Shown: positions 1 through 6,442 of the stretch, one piece after another
Numbering within the stretch: the stretch's first letter is position 1
Layout of the letters: every line of letters begins with the position of its first letter
Assembly (NCBI GenBank): GCA_003641645.1
Contig: QNAZ01000038.1
Span: 1 to 7,540, forward strand
Length of the DNA stretch: 7,540 nt
DNA from: Thermodesulfobacteriota bacterium
Lineage (GTDB): Bacteria > Desulfobacterota > Thermodesulfobacteria > Thermodesulfobacteriales > Thermodesulfobacteriaceae
Direction of reading: 5' to 3'
Notes under the pieces: model-generated
The model's database searches: none
Told to the model about the DNA's origin: nothing
What the model saw: the letters and a program-made list of their open reading frames with translations, nothing else
Program-made: the position numbers and the translations under genes

Positions 1-978
1 CTAATAATTTCATTTTTAATTTTGGGGGTTATATGTTTTGGAACAATTGGTTATATGACACTTGAAGATTTAAAATTTTTAGATGCTCTTTACATGACAG
101 TAATTACTGTAGCAACTGTAGGTTTTAGAGAGGTAAAAGAATTAAGTGAAGTCGGAAAATTTTTTACTATACTACTTATTTTCAGTGGTTTTGGTGTTTT
201 TACTTATGCTATGACAACAGGAGCAAAAATACTAATAGAAGGTGAAATAAAGGAGGTGTTTAAAAAAAAGAAAATGAAAAAGGAAATCGAGGCACTTAAA
301 AATCACTATATTATATGTGGTTATGGAAGAATGGGAAGTATTCTTTGTAATGAATTTAAAGCAAACAAAGTAAAATTTGTAGTAATTGAATTAAATGAAG
401 AAAATATTAAAGACGAAGAAGATTTACTTTATATTATAGGAGATGCTACCAAAGATGAAGTATTAAGGGAGGCTGGGATTGAAAGGGCAAAAGGAATAAT
501 TTCTGTTTTACCTTCAGATGCAGAAAATCTCTATGTAGTTCTCAGTGCAAGATTTTTAAATCCTAATCTTTTTATAGTAGCCCGTGCTACAGACGAAGAA
601 GCCAGAATGAAATTAAAAATGGCTGGAGCAGATAAAGCTATATGTCCTTATTATATCGGAGGTCTAAGAATAGCCCATACAGTTCTTAGACCAAATGTGA
701 TAGATTTCTTAGAATTTGCTACAGGCTCAGAATATAGGGATATTCAAATTGAAGAAATTATAGTTTCTGAAAATTCAAAACTTGTAAGAAAAACTTTAAA
801 AGATGCAAATATTGGTAGAGAAATAGGAGTTATAGTGATAGGTATTAAAAGGGCTGATGGAAAGATAGAATTTAATCCTTCTGCCAATACAATTATAGAA
901 CCTGGAGATACCCTTATTGTAATAGGAAAAACAGAAAATCTTTCTACTTTTTCTAAAATTGCAAAAGGTGAGGCATAA
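1..978 (+). CDS. TrkA-type potassium channel protein (pore + RCK domains), 5' end cut off by window
   Basis: This is an inner-membrane ion channel subunit with a cytoplasmic NAD-binding regulatory module, laid out like MthK or Kch. The frame is open from base 1, so the TTG at 22 is only the first possible start and the true start lies upstream; 325 codons are visible. Numbering from the TTG, the end of TM1 is followed by a pore helix and filter TVGFRE (32-37), TM2 (about 46-64) and a charged Lys-rich linker (78-88). The TrkA-N Rossmann fold has GYGRMG at 100-105, an acidic residue after beta-2 (E123) and GDA at 140-142. The TrkA-C domain (about 240-303) ends in EPGDTLIVIG. The Arg in place of the second filter glycine is odd. 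A strong internal Shine-Dalgarno lies upstream of Met85 and could yield a free RCK subunit. The family is clear; K+ selectivity is not proven. Confidence 0.9.
   Translation, partial: LIISFLILGVICFGTIGYMTLEDLKFLDALYMTVITVATVGFREVKELSEVGKFFTILLIFSGFGVFTYAMTTGAKILIEGEIKEVFKKKKMKKEIEALKNHYIICGYGRMGSILCNEFKANKVKFVVIELNEENIKDEEDLLYIIGDATKDEVLREAGIERAKGIISVLPSDAENLYVVLSARFLNPNLFIVARATDEEARMKLKMAGADKAICPYYIGGLRIAHTVLRPNVIDFLEFATGSEYRDIQIEEIIVSENSKLVRKTLKDANIGREIGVIVIGIKRADGKIEFNPSANTIIEPGDTLIVIGKTENLSTFSKIAKGEA
250..276 (+). promoter_or_regulatory. Possible internal ribosome binding site and start for a free RCK subunit
   Basis: AAGGAGG at 250-256 is a near-perfect anti-16S match inside the channel gene. 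It is followed by an in-frame ATG at 274-276, which lies between TM2 and the TrkA-N domain. Initiation there would give a soluble RCK-only protein, as is known for the archaeal channel MthK. The 17-nt spacing is longer than optimal, and Lys/Glu codons in an A-rich gene generate such strings by chance, so this is only a candidate. Confidence 0.35.
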
Positions 979-981
979 TTT

Positions 982-986
982 AAGGA
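982..986 (+). promoter_or_regulatory. Ribosome binding site supporting the GTG start at 994
   Basis: AAGGA lies 7 nt before the GTG at 994, in the 15-nt gap after the channel gene. It supports the GTG rather than a downstream start, as does the Rossmann strand MKKVFIAGGTG, which begins directly at this codon. Confidence 0.7.
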
Positions 987-993
987 TTAAATT

Positions 994-1884
994 GTGAAAA
1001 AAGTTTTCATAGCAGGTGGAACAGGTTTTATAGGAAGTTCTATTATTCCAGCTCTTTTAAAAGAAGGCTATGAAGTTCAAGTGCTTGTAAGAAATAAAGA
1101 AAAAGCAAAAAAATTACCCTCTTCCTGTAAAGTAATTTGGGGAAATCCCACAAAATCTGGAGAATGGCAAAAATATCTTGAAGAGACTGACATAGCTATC
1201 AATCTTGCAGGACAAAATATATTTTCCAGATGGACCAAAGCTTACAAAAAGCTAATTTTAGAAAGTAGGATAAAATCTACAGAAAATATAGTTTCTTCTT
1301 TAAAAAAATCAGCTTTACTTATAAATGCTTCTGCTGTAGGATATTACGGAGATAAAGGTGATACATTAGTTACAGAAGATAGCTTACCTGGAGATGACTT
1401 TTTAGCAAAAACTTGTATAGAGTGGGAAAAGAGAGCTTTAAAAGCTAAAGAAAAAGATGCAAAGATAATCATTGCAAGATTAGGAGTTGTTCTTGGAAGG
1501 ACAGGAGGAATGCTTCCCAAAATTTTACCAATTTTTAAATTAGGATTAGGAGGAACTCTTGGAAAAGGTAATCAGTGGTTTCCATGGATCCATATAAAAG
1601 ATCTTGTTTCTGCAATTTTATTTCTAATTAAAAAAGAAAAAGAAGGAATATACAACTTTGTCTCCCCCAATCCTGTAACCAATAAAGAATTTACTAAAAC
1701 CTTAGGAAAAGTATTAAAAAGACCCACACTTTTACCTGTGCCTGTTTTTATGATGAAACTTATATTTGGAGAACTGGCAAACATTATAACCTGTAGCATT
1801 AGAGCGTATCCTAAAAATCTTTTAGAACTCGGTTTTAAATTTAAATTTGAAACTATAGAAGATGCTTTAAAGGATCTGATTTAA
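994..1884 (+). CDS. TIGR01777-family NAD(P)-binding epimerase-like protein (YfcH type)
   Basis: This is an atypical extended short-chain dehydrogenase of 296 aa, the usual family length. An N-terminal Rossmann fold carries GGTGFIG at residues 8-14. Family signatures follow: NLAG (70-73) with SRW at 78-80, SR at 91-92, SAVGYYG at 113-119 (the active-site Ser/Tyr region), a DDFLAKTCIEWE block (134-145), RLGVVLG with GG (162-172) and QWFPWIHIKD (194-203). A DUF1731-like tail, RAYPKNLLELGF (270-281), ends the protein. It is probably cytoplasmic. Members are called nucleoside-diphosphate-sugar epimerases or SulA-like, but the substrate of the family is not established, so I give no reaction. It starts 15 nt after the channel gene and ends 7 nt before the lipoprotein gene, which suggests co-transcription. 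Confidence 0.92.
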   Translation: MKKVFIAGGTGFIGSSIIPALLKEGYEVQVLVRNKEKAKKLPSSCKVIWGNPTKSGEWQKYLEETDIAINLAGQNIFSRWTKAYKKLILESRIKSTENIVSSLKKSALLINASAVGYYGDKGDTLVTEDSLPGDDFLAKTCIEWEKRALKAKEKDAKIIIARLGVVLGRTGGMLPKILPIFKLGLGGTLGKGNQWFPWIHIKDLVSAILFLIKKEKEGIYNFVSPNPVTNKEFTKTLGKVLKRPTLLPVPVFMMKLIFGELANIITCSIRAYPKNLLELGFKFKFETIEDALKDLI

Positions 1885-1891
1885 AAAAACT

Positions 1892-2371
1892 ATGGAAAGA
1901 AAAATATTTAAAAAAATTACCATCCTCTTTTTGGTTCTATTTATTCTGATTTCTTGTGAAACTCTAAAAAATCTTAAGTCATCTCTTTATGAATTTAAGG
2001 AAAATACAGTAGAAAAAATTAAAGTCTCTTTGACCCATATTCCTTTTATAAAAAAATATATTACTTTGTATCCTGCTCCAAAAGAACTTTATAATGAAAC
2101 TGAAAACCTAATTAATCAACTTAAGAAATATAAAGTGGATGAGATATTTAAAAATGATTATGAGGAAGTTTTAGATGCTTGGGAAAAAGCTAAGGAACTA
2201 TACCAAAGTAAATACTATAGATCAGCAGAAAAGGAGTTAAAAAAAGTAAATTCTATGGCAAAAGAACTTCTTGAAAAGGTTAAAGCCTATAAAGAAACTT
2301 TAAAAACTGAAGCTCTACAAAAATATAAAAAAAATGGAAAAAAGAGCCAAACAAATTTTGAAAAATACTAA
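1892..2371 (+). CDS. Small DUF4398-like lipoprotein, probably frameshifted near its 3' end
   Basis: The protein of 159 aa opens with a basic n-region (MERKIFKK), a hydrophobic stretch (9-20) and a lipobox LISC with Cys22, so it should be lipidated by Lgt and cleaved by signal peptidase II. After a linker, residues about 62-135 form Lys/Glu-rich helices with a pattern of paired helices, including a YYRSAEKELKKV segment (108-119). This resembles the DUF4398 helical lipoprotein domain; the match is by eye. No good Shine-Dalgarno precedes the ATG, and the nearest AAGGA lies 17 nt upstream in the previous gene. The last 12 residues (148-159) look like out-of-frame translation after an A8 run at 2327-2334. 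A better C-terminus is encoded in the frame starting at 2334. The function is unknown; a structural envelope role is a guess. Confidence 0.78.
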   Translation: MERKIFKKITILFLVLFILISCETLKNLKSSLYEFKENTVEKIKVSLTHIPFIKKYITLYPAPKELYNETENLINQLKKYKVDEIFKNDYEEVLDAWEKAKELYQSKYYRSAEKELKKVNSMAKELLEKVKAYKETLKTEALQKYKKNGKKSQTNFEKY

Positions 2372-2483
2372 ATCTGAGGAAAAAAAGGTAAAAATAAAAC
2401 TTTATTTATGGAAATTAAGAAATCTAATAGACTTGGAAGATTATAGTGAATTTGAAAAGGAATTACAAAATCCTCCCTTTTAA
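2334..2483 (+). pseudogene. Out-of-frame C-terminal continuation of the lipoprotein (or a 49-codon small ORF)
   Basis: The frame beginning at ATG 2334 encodes 49 residues, with segments such as MEKRAKQILKN, KIKLYLWKLRNLIDLED and a final FEKELQNPPF, then TAA at 2481-2483. Composition and helical pattern match the preceding lipoprotein. Removing one A from the A8 run at 2327-2334 joins the two into a 196-aa protein (147 + 49). The ATG has no Shine-Dalgarno, which argues against an independent gene. The segment overlaps the pgpA start by 38 nt, which would be normal operon packing if the longer lipoprotein is the true product. The break could be a sequencing error, a real mutation, or a site corrected by polymerase slippage. 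Confidence 0.5.
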
Positions 2484-2955
2484 CCAATTTGATAAAAATT
2501 TTTTATTTATTTTCCTTTCTTCAGGAGCTTTAATTGGATTTTTACCAGTTTGTCCTGGAACTTTCGGTTCTTTAGAAGGATTAATTTTTTTCTGGTTTTT
2601 AAAAGATTTTCCTTTTATTTATCAGTTATTAATAATTTCAGGAATAATTATTCTGGGGATAATAAGCTCTGATTTTACTTCTAAACTTTTAAAGAATGAT
2701 GATCCTGACTTTGTTATAATAGATGAAATAGCAGGAATGTGGATAGGAGTTGCTGGAAAACACACTCTTTTAGAGTTTATCCTTGCTTTTATTATCTTTA
2801 GAATCATAGATATTCAGAAACCTTATCCTCTTAAAAAATTTGAAAAACTTCCTAATGGATGGGGAATTATGGCTGATGATATAATAGCAGGCTTTTTAAC
2901 CAACATTCTTGTAATTATTCTTATTTATATTGCCAAATATCTAACTCTAATATAA
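2446..2955 (+). CDS. pgpA: Phosphatidylglycerophosphatase A
   Basis: This integral inner-membrane phosphatase dephosphorylates phosphatidylglycerophosphate to phosphatidylglycerol, the last step of PG synthesis. All PgpA signatures are present: PGTFGSL (37-43), the acidic block DDPDFVIIDEIAG (85-97), FRIIDIQKPYP (118-128) and WGIMADDIIAG (139-149), which hold the Mg2+-binding acidic residues. Hydrophobic segments lie near 19-34, 57-75, 108-121 and 146-166. The length of 169 aa is typical. The GTG at 2446 is the only good start, because a stop sits at 2428-2430 and a weak GGAAG at 2435-2439 lies 6 nt before it; no ATG precedes the first conserved block. The start overlaps the lipoprotein's alternative frame, so translational coupling is plausible. 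cinA follows 15 nt after the stop. Confidence 0.95.
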   Translation: MNLKRNYKILPFNQFDKNFLFIFLSSGALIGFLPVCPGTFGSLEGLIFFWFLKDFPFIYQLLIISGIIILGIISSDFTSKLLKNDDPDFVIIDEIAGMWIGVAGKHTLLEFILAFIIFRIIDIQKPYPLKKFEKLPNGWGIMADDIIAGFLTNILVIILIYIAKYLTLI

Positions 2956-2970
2956 GATTAAAATTTAAGG

Positions 2971-4239
2971 ATGAAGTGTGCTTTAATTTTTATTGGAGAT
3001 GAACTTATTTATGGTGCTATCAATAATACTAATAGTATTGTTGCAGGGAAAATTCTTACTTCTTATGGATTTGAGATTGGTGAAATTATTACTTTACCAG
3101 ACAATATAGATGTTATTGCTGACTACCTAAAAGCTCTTACTAAGAAATATGATTTTCTGATAATTTCTGGTGGACTTGGTCCAACAGATGATGACCTCAC
3201 TAATTTAGCTGTTACCAAGGCTTTTAACTTAAAACTAAGGGAGTATCCAGAATTTTTATCTGCTATCTATTCTGCAAGGGAATATAAATTATCTCAGGAA
3301 CTGGCAAAAAAAATGGCTTTACTTCCAGAAGGTGCTATTCCTCTATCTAAGGATTTTTCTTCAGCAGGTTATCTCTTGGAAATAGAAAACAAACCTCTTT
3401 TTTTTCTTCCTGGAGTTCCCCATCAATTTGACAATCTTTTGAATACTGAAGTTATTCCCAGACTTTTAAATTTAAGTGCTGAAACTAAAGAACAAATTAT
3501 AAAAACTTTAAGGTTTTTTGATTTAAATGAAACTGATCTTAATCAATTTATAAATACTTTCCCAGATGAAATTTTATCTTCTATAAAAATAGGTTATTAT
3601 CCAGTATTTCCAGAAGTCAAATTAATTCTGCGAGGAAAAAATGAAAAAGATCTTCATGTTTTTATAGAAAAATTAAAAGAGAAATTTGCTCCATACCTCA
3701 TAAGTGAGAAAGATAAAAATTTGCCTCAAGTAATTGGCGAGCTTCTTCAAGAAAGAAAAGAAAAACTTGCTACTGCTGAATCTTGCACAGGTGGTCTTTT
3801 AGCTTCTTTTATTACTTCTGTTTCTGGTAGTTCTCTTTATTTTGATAGGGGTTTTGTTACTTATAGTCCAGAAAGTAAGATTGAACTTCTGGGAGTAAAT
3901 CCAGAAACCATTAAAAAATTTGATGTGGTAAGTTATGAAGTAGCAATAGAGATGGCAGAAGGAGCAAGAAAAAAGACTGGTGTTGATTATGCTTTAAGTA
4001 TTACAGGATTTGCAGGACCAACTGGTGGAACACCTGAAAATCCTGTAGGAACAGTTTACATAGGATTTTCATATAAAAATAAGATCAAAGCTTTTAGATT
4101 TAGTTTTTTAGGTGAAAGAAGAGATATTCAGATTTTAGCAAGTTATACATCTCTTGATATTCTAAGGAGGTATCTCTTATATGGTGAGGGCTTTTTTAGC
4201 TATAGATTTGCCACAGGAATTAAAGAGAAATCTTTTTGA
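2971..4239 (+). CDS. cinA: CinA: nicotinamide-nucleotide amidohydrolase / ADP-ribose pyrophosphatase
   Basis: This cytoplasmic two-domain enzyme takes part in pyridine nucleotide salvage: it deamidates NMN to nicotinate mononucleotide and hydrolyses ADP-ribose. The N-terminal COG1058/MoCF-like domain shows GDELIYG (9-15), SGGLGPTDDDLT (66-77) and LPGVPHQF (146-153). The C-terminal PncC domain shows TAESCTGG (268-275), with the proposed catalytic Ser271, then RGFVTYS (293-299) and ITGFAGPTGGTPENPVGTVY (344-363). At 422 aa it is full length. The start is fixed by homology (MKCALIFIGDEL), although the AAGG just upstream abuts the ATG and would be poorly placed as a Shine-Dalgarno. The last 18-19 residues, after LRRYLLY, are encoded in the 59-nt overlap with thpR and look like a non-conserved tail. 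Confidence 0.95.
   Translation: MKCALIFIGDELIYGAINNTNSIVAGKILTSYGFEIGEIITLPDNIDVIADYLKALTKKYDFLIISGGLGPTDDDLTNLAVTKAFNLKLREYPEFLSAIYSAREYKLSQELAKKMALLPEGAIPLSKDFSSAGYLLEIENKPLFFLPGVPHQFDNLLNTEVIPRLLNLSAETKEQIIKTLRFFDLNETDLNQFINTFPDEILSSIKIGYYPVFPEVKLILRGKNEKDLHVFIEKLKEKFAPYLISEKDKNLPQVIGELLQERKEKLATAESCTGGLLASFITSVSGSSLYFDRGFVTYSPESKIELLGVNPETIKKFDVVSYEVAIEMAEGARKKTGVDYALSITGFAGPTGGTPENPVGTVYIGFSYKNKIKAFRFSFLGERRDIQILASYTSLDILRRYLLYGEGFFSYRFATGIKEKSF
4164..4170 (+). promoter_or_regulatory. Strong ribosome binding site for thpR inside cinA
   Basis: AAGGAGG ends 10 nt before ATG 4181, and 13 nt before the alternative GTG 4184. It lies in cinA codons for Leu-Arg-Arg. It is the best-placed strong Shine-Dalgarno in the window, and it fixes the thpR start inside cinA in spite of the large overlap. 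Confidence 0.8.
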
Positions 4240-4756
4240 ACTTAGTAAAATTACTGTTCCAGAGAGTATTAAAATAAAATGGGTTGCAGAGCCTAATTTT
4301 CATATTACTTTAAAATTTTTCGGAAATATATCTGAAAAAATACTTGAAAAACTTTTCAAAAAGTCTCAAAAAGTTGTTGAAAATTATCCAATTTTTAAAC
4401 TTATATTAACAAATGTAGGATTTTTCCCTGAAAAAAAGACACCTCGAGTAGTATGGATAGGATTAAAAACTGAAGATAAAACCTTGTTTGATCTTCAAGG
4501 TTCTTTAGAAAAACTTTTTAAAAAACTTAAAATAGGTGATAGCAAGGATAAGTTTCATCCCCATATAACCCTTTTTAGAGTAAAATCTCCGGGTAATTTG
4601 GAAGATTTTAAAAATTATCTGGAAAAACTTTCTGAAAAAGCTAAAACTTTAGAAGGGTTTACTTTTAAAGTAGAAGAACTCACATTTTTTAAAAGCACGC
4701 TTTATCCCCAAGGACCTCTTTATGAACCTTTATATAAAATAAGATTAAAACCGTGA
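4181..4756 (+). CDS. thpR: RNA 2',3'-cyclic phosphodiesterase (ThpR/LigT, 2H family)
   Basis: This cytoplasmic 2H phosphoesterase, formerly called 2'-5' RNA ligase, opens 2',3'-cyclic phosphate RNA ends to 2'-phosphates. The N-terminus VRAFLAIDLP (2-11) is typical. The two catalytic HxT motifs are present as HITLKFFG (H41, T43) and HPHITLFR (H128, T130), and a C-terminal strand LYEPLYKIRL (180-189) closes the fold. The length of 191 aa is normal. The start at ATG 4181 is set by the strong AAGGAGG upstream, so the first 59 nt are also cinA coding sequence in another frame. Its stop TGA shares four bases (GTGA) with the start of the binding-protein gene. From memory, cinA-thpR is a recurrent bacterial pair, often followed by recA, which is not the case here. 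Confidence 0.95.
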   Translation: MVRAFLAIDLPQELKRNLFELSKITVPESIKIKWVAEPNFHITLKFFGNISEKILEKLFKKSQKVVENYPIFKLILTNVGFFPEKKTPRVVWIGLKTEDKTLFDLQGSLEKLFKKLKIGDSKDKFHPHITLFRVKSPGNLEDFKNYLEKLSEKAKTLEGFTFKVEELTFFKSTLYPQGPLYEPLYKIRLKP

Positions 4757-6384
4757 ATAGAAAAATTAAAACACTCCTTCTAATAGTTTTTATATTAATT
4801 TTATATGAGGCTCTTTTTTCTCAAGAAAAAGCAGAAGTTAAAAAACTAAAACCAGATTATGGAGATGCTCTTGTAATAGGTTCTATTGCTGATGCAAGTA
4901 TCCTTATTCCAATGATAGCAACGGATGTAATGAGTCATGAAGTTGCAGAACATATTTTTTTAGGAATTGTAAAGTATGGACCTGATCTTAAAATAATCGG
5001 TGATATTGCTGAAAGATTTGAAATATCACCTGATCAAAAAACAATCACCTTTTATCTTAAAAAGGGAATTAAATGGGAAGATGGAGTTGAGGTTACTGCA
5101 GAAGATGTTTATTTTGGCTTTAAACTCATAACCTCTCCTGAGATTCCCTCTCCTTATGCCAGTGACTTTTTAGAAGTAAAAGATTTTAAGATTATTGATC
5201 CTTATACTTTTAAAGTAACCTATAAAAGACCTTTTGCATTAGCTTTGCCTTCCTGGGGAAATATTGTTGTTCTGCCTAAGCATATTCTTGAAGGAAAAAG
5301 CTTGGATTATTTAAGAAATGTTTTTGGTAGAAAACCTATTGGAAATGGTCCTTTTAAATTTGAGAAATGGAAAACTCAGCAAGAAATTGTTTTAAAATAC
5401 AATCCCCTTTATTATAAAGGAAGACCCTATTTAAATTACATAATTTATAGAATTATTCCTGACCCTACCACTCTTTTTATGGAACTAAAATCTGGAGGGA
5501 TTGATTGGATTTCTCTTACTCCTCTTCAATACTTAAAACTTCAAAGAGAAAGTAAGCTTAAAAGAAAATTCAATATTTACAAGTATTCTTCTTTCTCATT
5601 TACTTATATTGGTTATAACTTAAAACATCCACTTTTTAAAGATAAAAAAGTAAGAAAGGCTCTTTGTTATGCTATCAATAAAGAAGAAGTAGTAAAGGGA
5701 GCTCTGCTGGGACAGGGGAGACCTGCTTATGGACCTTATAAACCTGATACCTGGTTTTATAATAAAAAAATTGAAAAATCCTGTCCTTATAATCCTCGAA
5801 AAGCTCTTGAGCTTTTATACGAAGCAGGATTTAAAAAAGGAAAAAAAGGTATTCTTGAAAAAGATGGTAGACCTTTTGAATTTACTCTTCTTGTAAACCA
5901 AGGTAATCTTTCAAGACTTTTAGCTGCTCAAATTATTCAAAGACAACTTTCTCAAATAGGAATAAAAGTGAATATAAGGGTTATGGAATGGACTACTCTT
6001 ATCCATCAGTTTATAGATACCAGAAGGTTTGAAGCAGTAATTTTAGGGTGGGCAACTACTCCTGACCCAGATCTTTATGATATATTTCACTGCTCTAAAA
6101 TAAAGTCCCCAGGACTTAATTTTGTAAGCTATTGTAATCCTGAACTTGACAAGCTTTTAGAAGAAGGAAGATATACCCTAAACAAAGAAAAAAGAAAAAA
6201 AATTTATTATAAGGTTCAGGAGATTTTAGCAGAAGACCAGCCTTACACCTTTTTATATATTCCTATGAGTTTAGAAGCTATACATAAAAGATTTCAGGGA
6301 ATTAAGCCTGCAGCCATAGGGATTGGATATAATATAGAAGAGTGGTGGGTTCCCAAAAAAATGCAAAAATATTTAATACCTTAG
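4753..6384 (+). CDS. Exported family 5 solute-binding protein (peptide/nickel ABC transporter type)
   Basis: This is a periplasmic substrate-binding protein of the SBP_bac_5 family (DppA/OppA/NikA-like), 543 aa. The signal peptide has a basic start (MNRKIK), a hydrophobic core (8-18) and a likely signal peptidase I site after LFS (21-23); there is no lipobox Cys, so a soluble protein is expected. Family signatures are ITFYLKKGIKWEDG (98-111) with VTAEDVYFGF (114-123), PIGNGPFKF (195-203), and VRKALCYAINKEEVV (300-314). Four cysteines (305, 344, 447, 461) could form disulfides. The GTG start overlaps the thpR stop as GTGA and has no Shine-Dalgarno, implying translational coupling. No permease or ATPase genes adjoin it. 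The ligand cannot be told from sequence; peptides are only the commonest family ligand. Confidence 0.93.
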   Translation: MNRKIKTLLLIVFILILYEALFSQEKAEVKKLKPDYGDALVIGSIADASILIPMIATDVMSHEVAEHIFLGIVKYGPDLKIIGDIAERFEISPDQKTITFYLKKGIKWEDGVEVTAEDVYFGFKLITSPEIPSPYASDFLEVKDFKIIDPYTFKVTYKRPFALALPSWGNIVVLPKHILEGKSLDYLRNVFGRKPIGNGPFKFEKWKTQQEIVLKYNPLYYKGRPYLNYIIYRIIPDPTTLFMELKSGGIDWISLTPLQYLKLQRESKLKRKFNIYKYSSFSFTYIGYNLKHPLFKDKKVRKALCYAINKEEVVKGALLGQGRPAYGPYKPDTWFYNKKIEKSCPYNPRKALELLYEAGFKKGKKGILEKDGRPFEFTLLVNQGNLSRLLAAQIIQRQLSQIGIKVNIRVMEWTTLIHQFIDTRRFEAVILGWATTPDPDLYDIFHCSKIKSPGLNFVSYCNPELDKLLEEGRYTLNKEKRKKIYYKVQEILAEDQPYTFLYIPMSLEAIHKRFQGIKPAAIGIGYNIEEWWVPKKMQKYLIP

Positions 6385-6385
6385 C

Positions 6386-6410
6386 TTATCGCATTTCGCA
6401 AGTGCGATAA
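6386..6410 (+). terminator. Hairpin between the binding-protein gene and gpsA, possible weak terminator
   Basis: TTATCGCA (6386-6393) is perfectly complementary to TGCGATAA (6403-6410). Inner pairs can extend the stem to a 3-nt loop, and the element begins one base after the stop codon. The downstream sequence (ATTAGAATTATTTTAATTT) is AT-rich but lacks a T-run directly after the stem, so termination would be weak. It may instead be an mRNA 3'-end stabiliser. I see no convincing -35/-10 pair for gpsA in the rest of the 58-nt spacer. Confidence 0.55.
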
Positions 6411-6442
6411 ATTAGAATTATTTTAATTTGAAGATAGTTTAA

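Noticed and set aside
1572..1799. Minus-strand open frame of 75 codons inside the epimerase-like gene
   Set aside because: It lies wholly opposite a well-conserved coding region, has no recognisable motif, and is a typical antisense shadow.
2231..2245. AAGGAG followed by A AAA AAA in the lipoprotein gene as a programmed frameshift signal
   Set aside because: Only 2 nt separate the two motifs, and both come from ordinary Lys/Glu/Leu codons. It serves better as an example of how often such motifs arise by chance here.
2622..2807. Minus-strand open frame of 61 codons inside pgpA
   Set aside because: It is antisense to the conserved PgpA core, with low-complexity Ile/Ser/Lys content and no family signal.
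3306..3313. A8 run in cinA as a possible frameshift site
   Set aside because: The frame continues correctly into conserved CinA sequence after the run. A8 and T8 runs (for example 262-269 and 3398-3405) are simply common in this AT-rich DNA.
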